Source: Zobellella maritima
GTDB taxonomy: Bacteria > Pseudomonadota > Gammaproteobacteria > Enterobacterales > Aeromonadaceae
DNA: 64,000 nucleotides
Direction of reading: 5' to 3'
Assembly (NCBI RefSeq): GCF_003075035.1
Contig: NZ_QCZE01000001.1
Coordinates: 1,672,602 to 1,736,601, forward strand
The position numbers were made by a program, and so were the translations under genes. Within the stretch, counting starts at the first letter, position 1; the number at the start of each line of letters is the position of its first letter. The notes under the pieces are model-generated. The model saw only the letters and a program-made list of their open reading frames with translations, was not told where the DNA came from and searched no databases. Positions 62,949 through 64,000 of the stretch are shown here, in pieces.

Positions 62949-64000
62949 TTACGGGCGATAGACCTTCACATTGTCGAAACCCTGCTCTTTCAAATGGATG
63001 GCCTGCAGCCGGCTCATCACCCCGCGGGCACAATAGAGCAGGTAGGTACGCCGGGGATCAAGCTCGGCAAACTGATGGGCCAGCCTGAAGAAAGGCATAT
63101 GCACGACCTGGCGACCTTCCACCGTCAGCGGCGCTTCTTCTTCCTCTTCCGGTGCCCGTATATCCAGGATCACTTCCAGCTCGTCCGCCTGCTGCTTGAA
63201 TTCGACCGTCGGCAATACCCGCGGCTCGGCCAGGTTGCGAATGTCTTCCACAAACGAGGCCTGGATGGCGGTCTCCAGCACGCCAAAGTCGAAGTTGGCC
63301 TCTTCCGCCTCGACCTTGCCCAACTTGGCCTTGATGGTCGGCTTCTGGGAAATTACCCCGCAGTATTCGGGTATTTTTTCGGCGTAAGACGCCGTACCGA
63401 TATGGCGGGCCTGATCGATAATGTCCTGCTTGTCGGCGGCGATCAGCGGCCGCAGTATCAGGGTATCGGTGACCCGGTCGATTACATTCAGGTTGGTCAC
63501 CGTCTGGCTGGACACCTGGCCCATGGACTCGCCGGTGACCAGCGCCTGTACATCCAGCCGCTGGGCCACGGCGGCACCGGCACGCATCATCATGCGTTTG
63601 AGTACGACCCCCATATGGCTGGCATCGATTTTTTCCAGTATTTCGGTCACCACACCCTCGAAGGGCACGGCAATGAACTTGACCCGATGGGAGGAGCCGT
63701 ACTTTTTCCACAGATAATGGCTGACTTCCCGCACCCCGGCCTCGTGCTCGCTGCCCCCCAGATTGAAGAAGCAGTAATGCACCCGGCTGCCGCGTTTGAT
63801 GAACTGATAGGAGGCCACACCCGAGTCATAGCCCCCGGACATCAGGCTGAGCACGCTTTCCTGGGTGGCGATGGGGAAACCACCCAGGCCGGGGTGCTGC
63901 TCGCTGATCAAATACAGGCGGTCCTCGTCGATTTCCAGGTTGACCTGCAGATCCGGATCTTTCAGGCGCACGCCGCCGGTGTTGCACCGCTGGTTCAGGC
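62949..64000 (-). CDS. thiI: tRNA 4-thiouridine synthase ThiI, 3' part
   Basis: ThiI transfers sulfur to uridine 8 of tRNA and to ThiS for thiamine synthesis. Only the last 350 codons are in the window; the N-terminal ferredoxin-like and THUMP start lie beyond 64000. The visible part begins NQRCNTGGVRLKDPD (end of THUMP), has the PP-loop SGGYDSGVASY, and a C-terminal rhodanese domain with the active cysteine in YCARGVMSRL, so it is the long E. coli type. The reading frame is open to the window edge. Confidence 0.96.
   Translation of the reverse strand, partial: LNQRCNTGGVRLKDPDLQVNLEIDEDRLYLISEQHPGLGGFPIATQESVLSLMSGGYDSGVASYQFIKRGSRVHYCFFNLGGSEHEAGVREVSHYLWKKYGSSHRVKFIAVPFEGVVTEILEKIDASHMGVVLKRMMMRAGAAVAQRLDVQALVTGESMGQVSSQTVTNLNVIDRVTDTLILRPLIAADKQDIIDQARHIGTASYAEKIPEYCGVISQKPTIKAKLGKVEAEEANFDFGVLETAIQASFVEDIRNLAEPRVLPTVEFKQQADELEVILDIRAPEEEEEAPLTVEGRQVVHMPFFRLAHQFAELDPRRTYLLYCARGVMSRLQAIHLKEQGFDNVKVYRP

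Overview
The window is a 64 kb stretch of chromosome from a gammaproteobacterium. Gene order and protein sequences follow Escherichia coli closely in several blocks: ispE-prs, pth-ychF, the Met/Leu/Gln tRNA operon-ubiF-miaB-ybeZ-ybeY-corC-lnt, leuS-lptE-holA-nadD-rsfS-rlmH-mrdA-mrdB-mltB-rlpA-dacA-ybeD-lipB-lipA, gpt-frsA-crl-proB-proA, pepD/dinB, bolA-yajG-ampG and yajQ-panE-thiI. The fairly GC-rich sequence, a complete Na+-translocating NADH:quinone reductase operon (nqrABCDEF-apbE-nqrM), an OmpK/Tsx-type channel and a bacterial trimethylamine monooxygenase suggest a marine or brackish member of the Aeromonadales (Oceanimonas/Oceanisphaera/Zobellella type). That assignment is inference; there is no rRNA gene to fix it.

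Layout. 1-5.1 kb: end of lolB, ispE, prs, a TauE/SafE membrane protein, pth, ychF. 5.3-6.5 kb: a six-gene tRNA operon (Met-Gln-Gln-Met-Leu-Gln) behind a strong promoter, followed by a tandem array of decayed tRNA-Gln 3' halves, each unit carrying its own terminator. 6.6-13.4 kb: ubiF and the miaB-ybeZ-ybeY-corC-lnt cluster. 13.4-15.7 kb: a 690 bp gene-free, partly AT-rich stretch and a stand-alone flavin monooxygenase (tmm type). 15.7-30.2 kb: ybeL and the long leuS-to-lipA cluster for outer-membrane assembly, replication, NAD synthesis, cell elongation and lipoate. 30.3-38.9 kb: accessory genes (nitronate monooxygenase, aroG, a DUF2061 gene with a Fur-like box, DUF2750, DUF188, a DUF1439 lipoprotein, a LysE-type exporter, an scsB/scsD thiol-redox pair). 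39-47.7 kb: proline synthesis, crl, frsA, gpt, pepD, small unknown genes, SOS-regulated dinB. 47.9-55 kb: the nqr operon. 55.4-64 kb: bolA, alkB, rlmG, yajG, a periplasmic cyclophilin, ampG, an OmpK/Tsx porin, yajQ, panE and the 3' part of thiI.

Most of the window is ordinary core genome. The unusual material is in the non-coding and accessory parts: (i) three 3'-half tRNA-Gln relics alternating with four terminators in a 115-bp tandem repeat; (ii) a dispersed family of heptad-repeat elements (units of the form GCNNNAA) sitting next to stop codons, with an inverted second arm; (iii) two reading frames whose best placed start codon appears to be ATC, one with its own promoter and ribosome binding site; (iv) two long perfect or near-perfect palindromes; and (v) a Fur-like operator in front of a small DUF2061 membrane protein. 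No CRISPR array, prophage, integrase or insertion sequence was seen.
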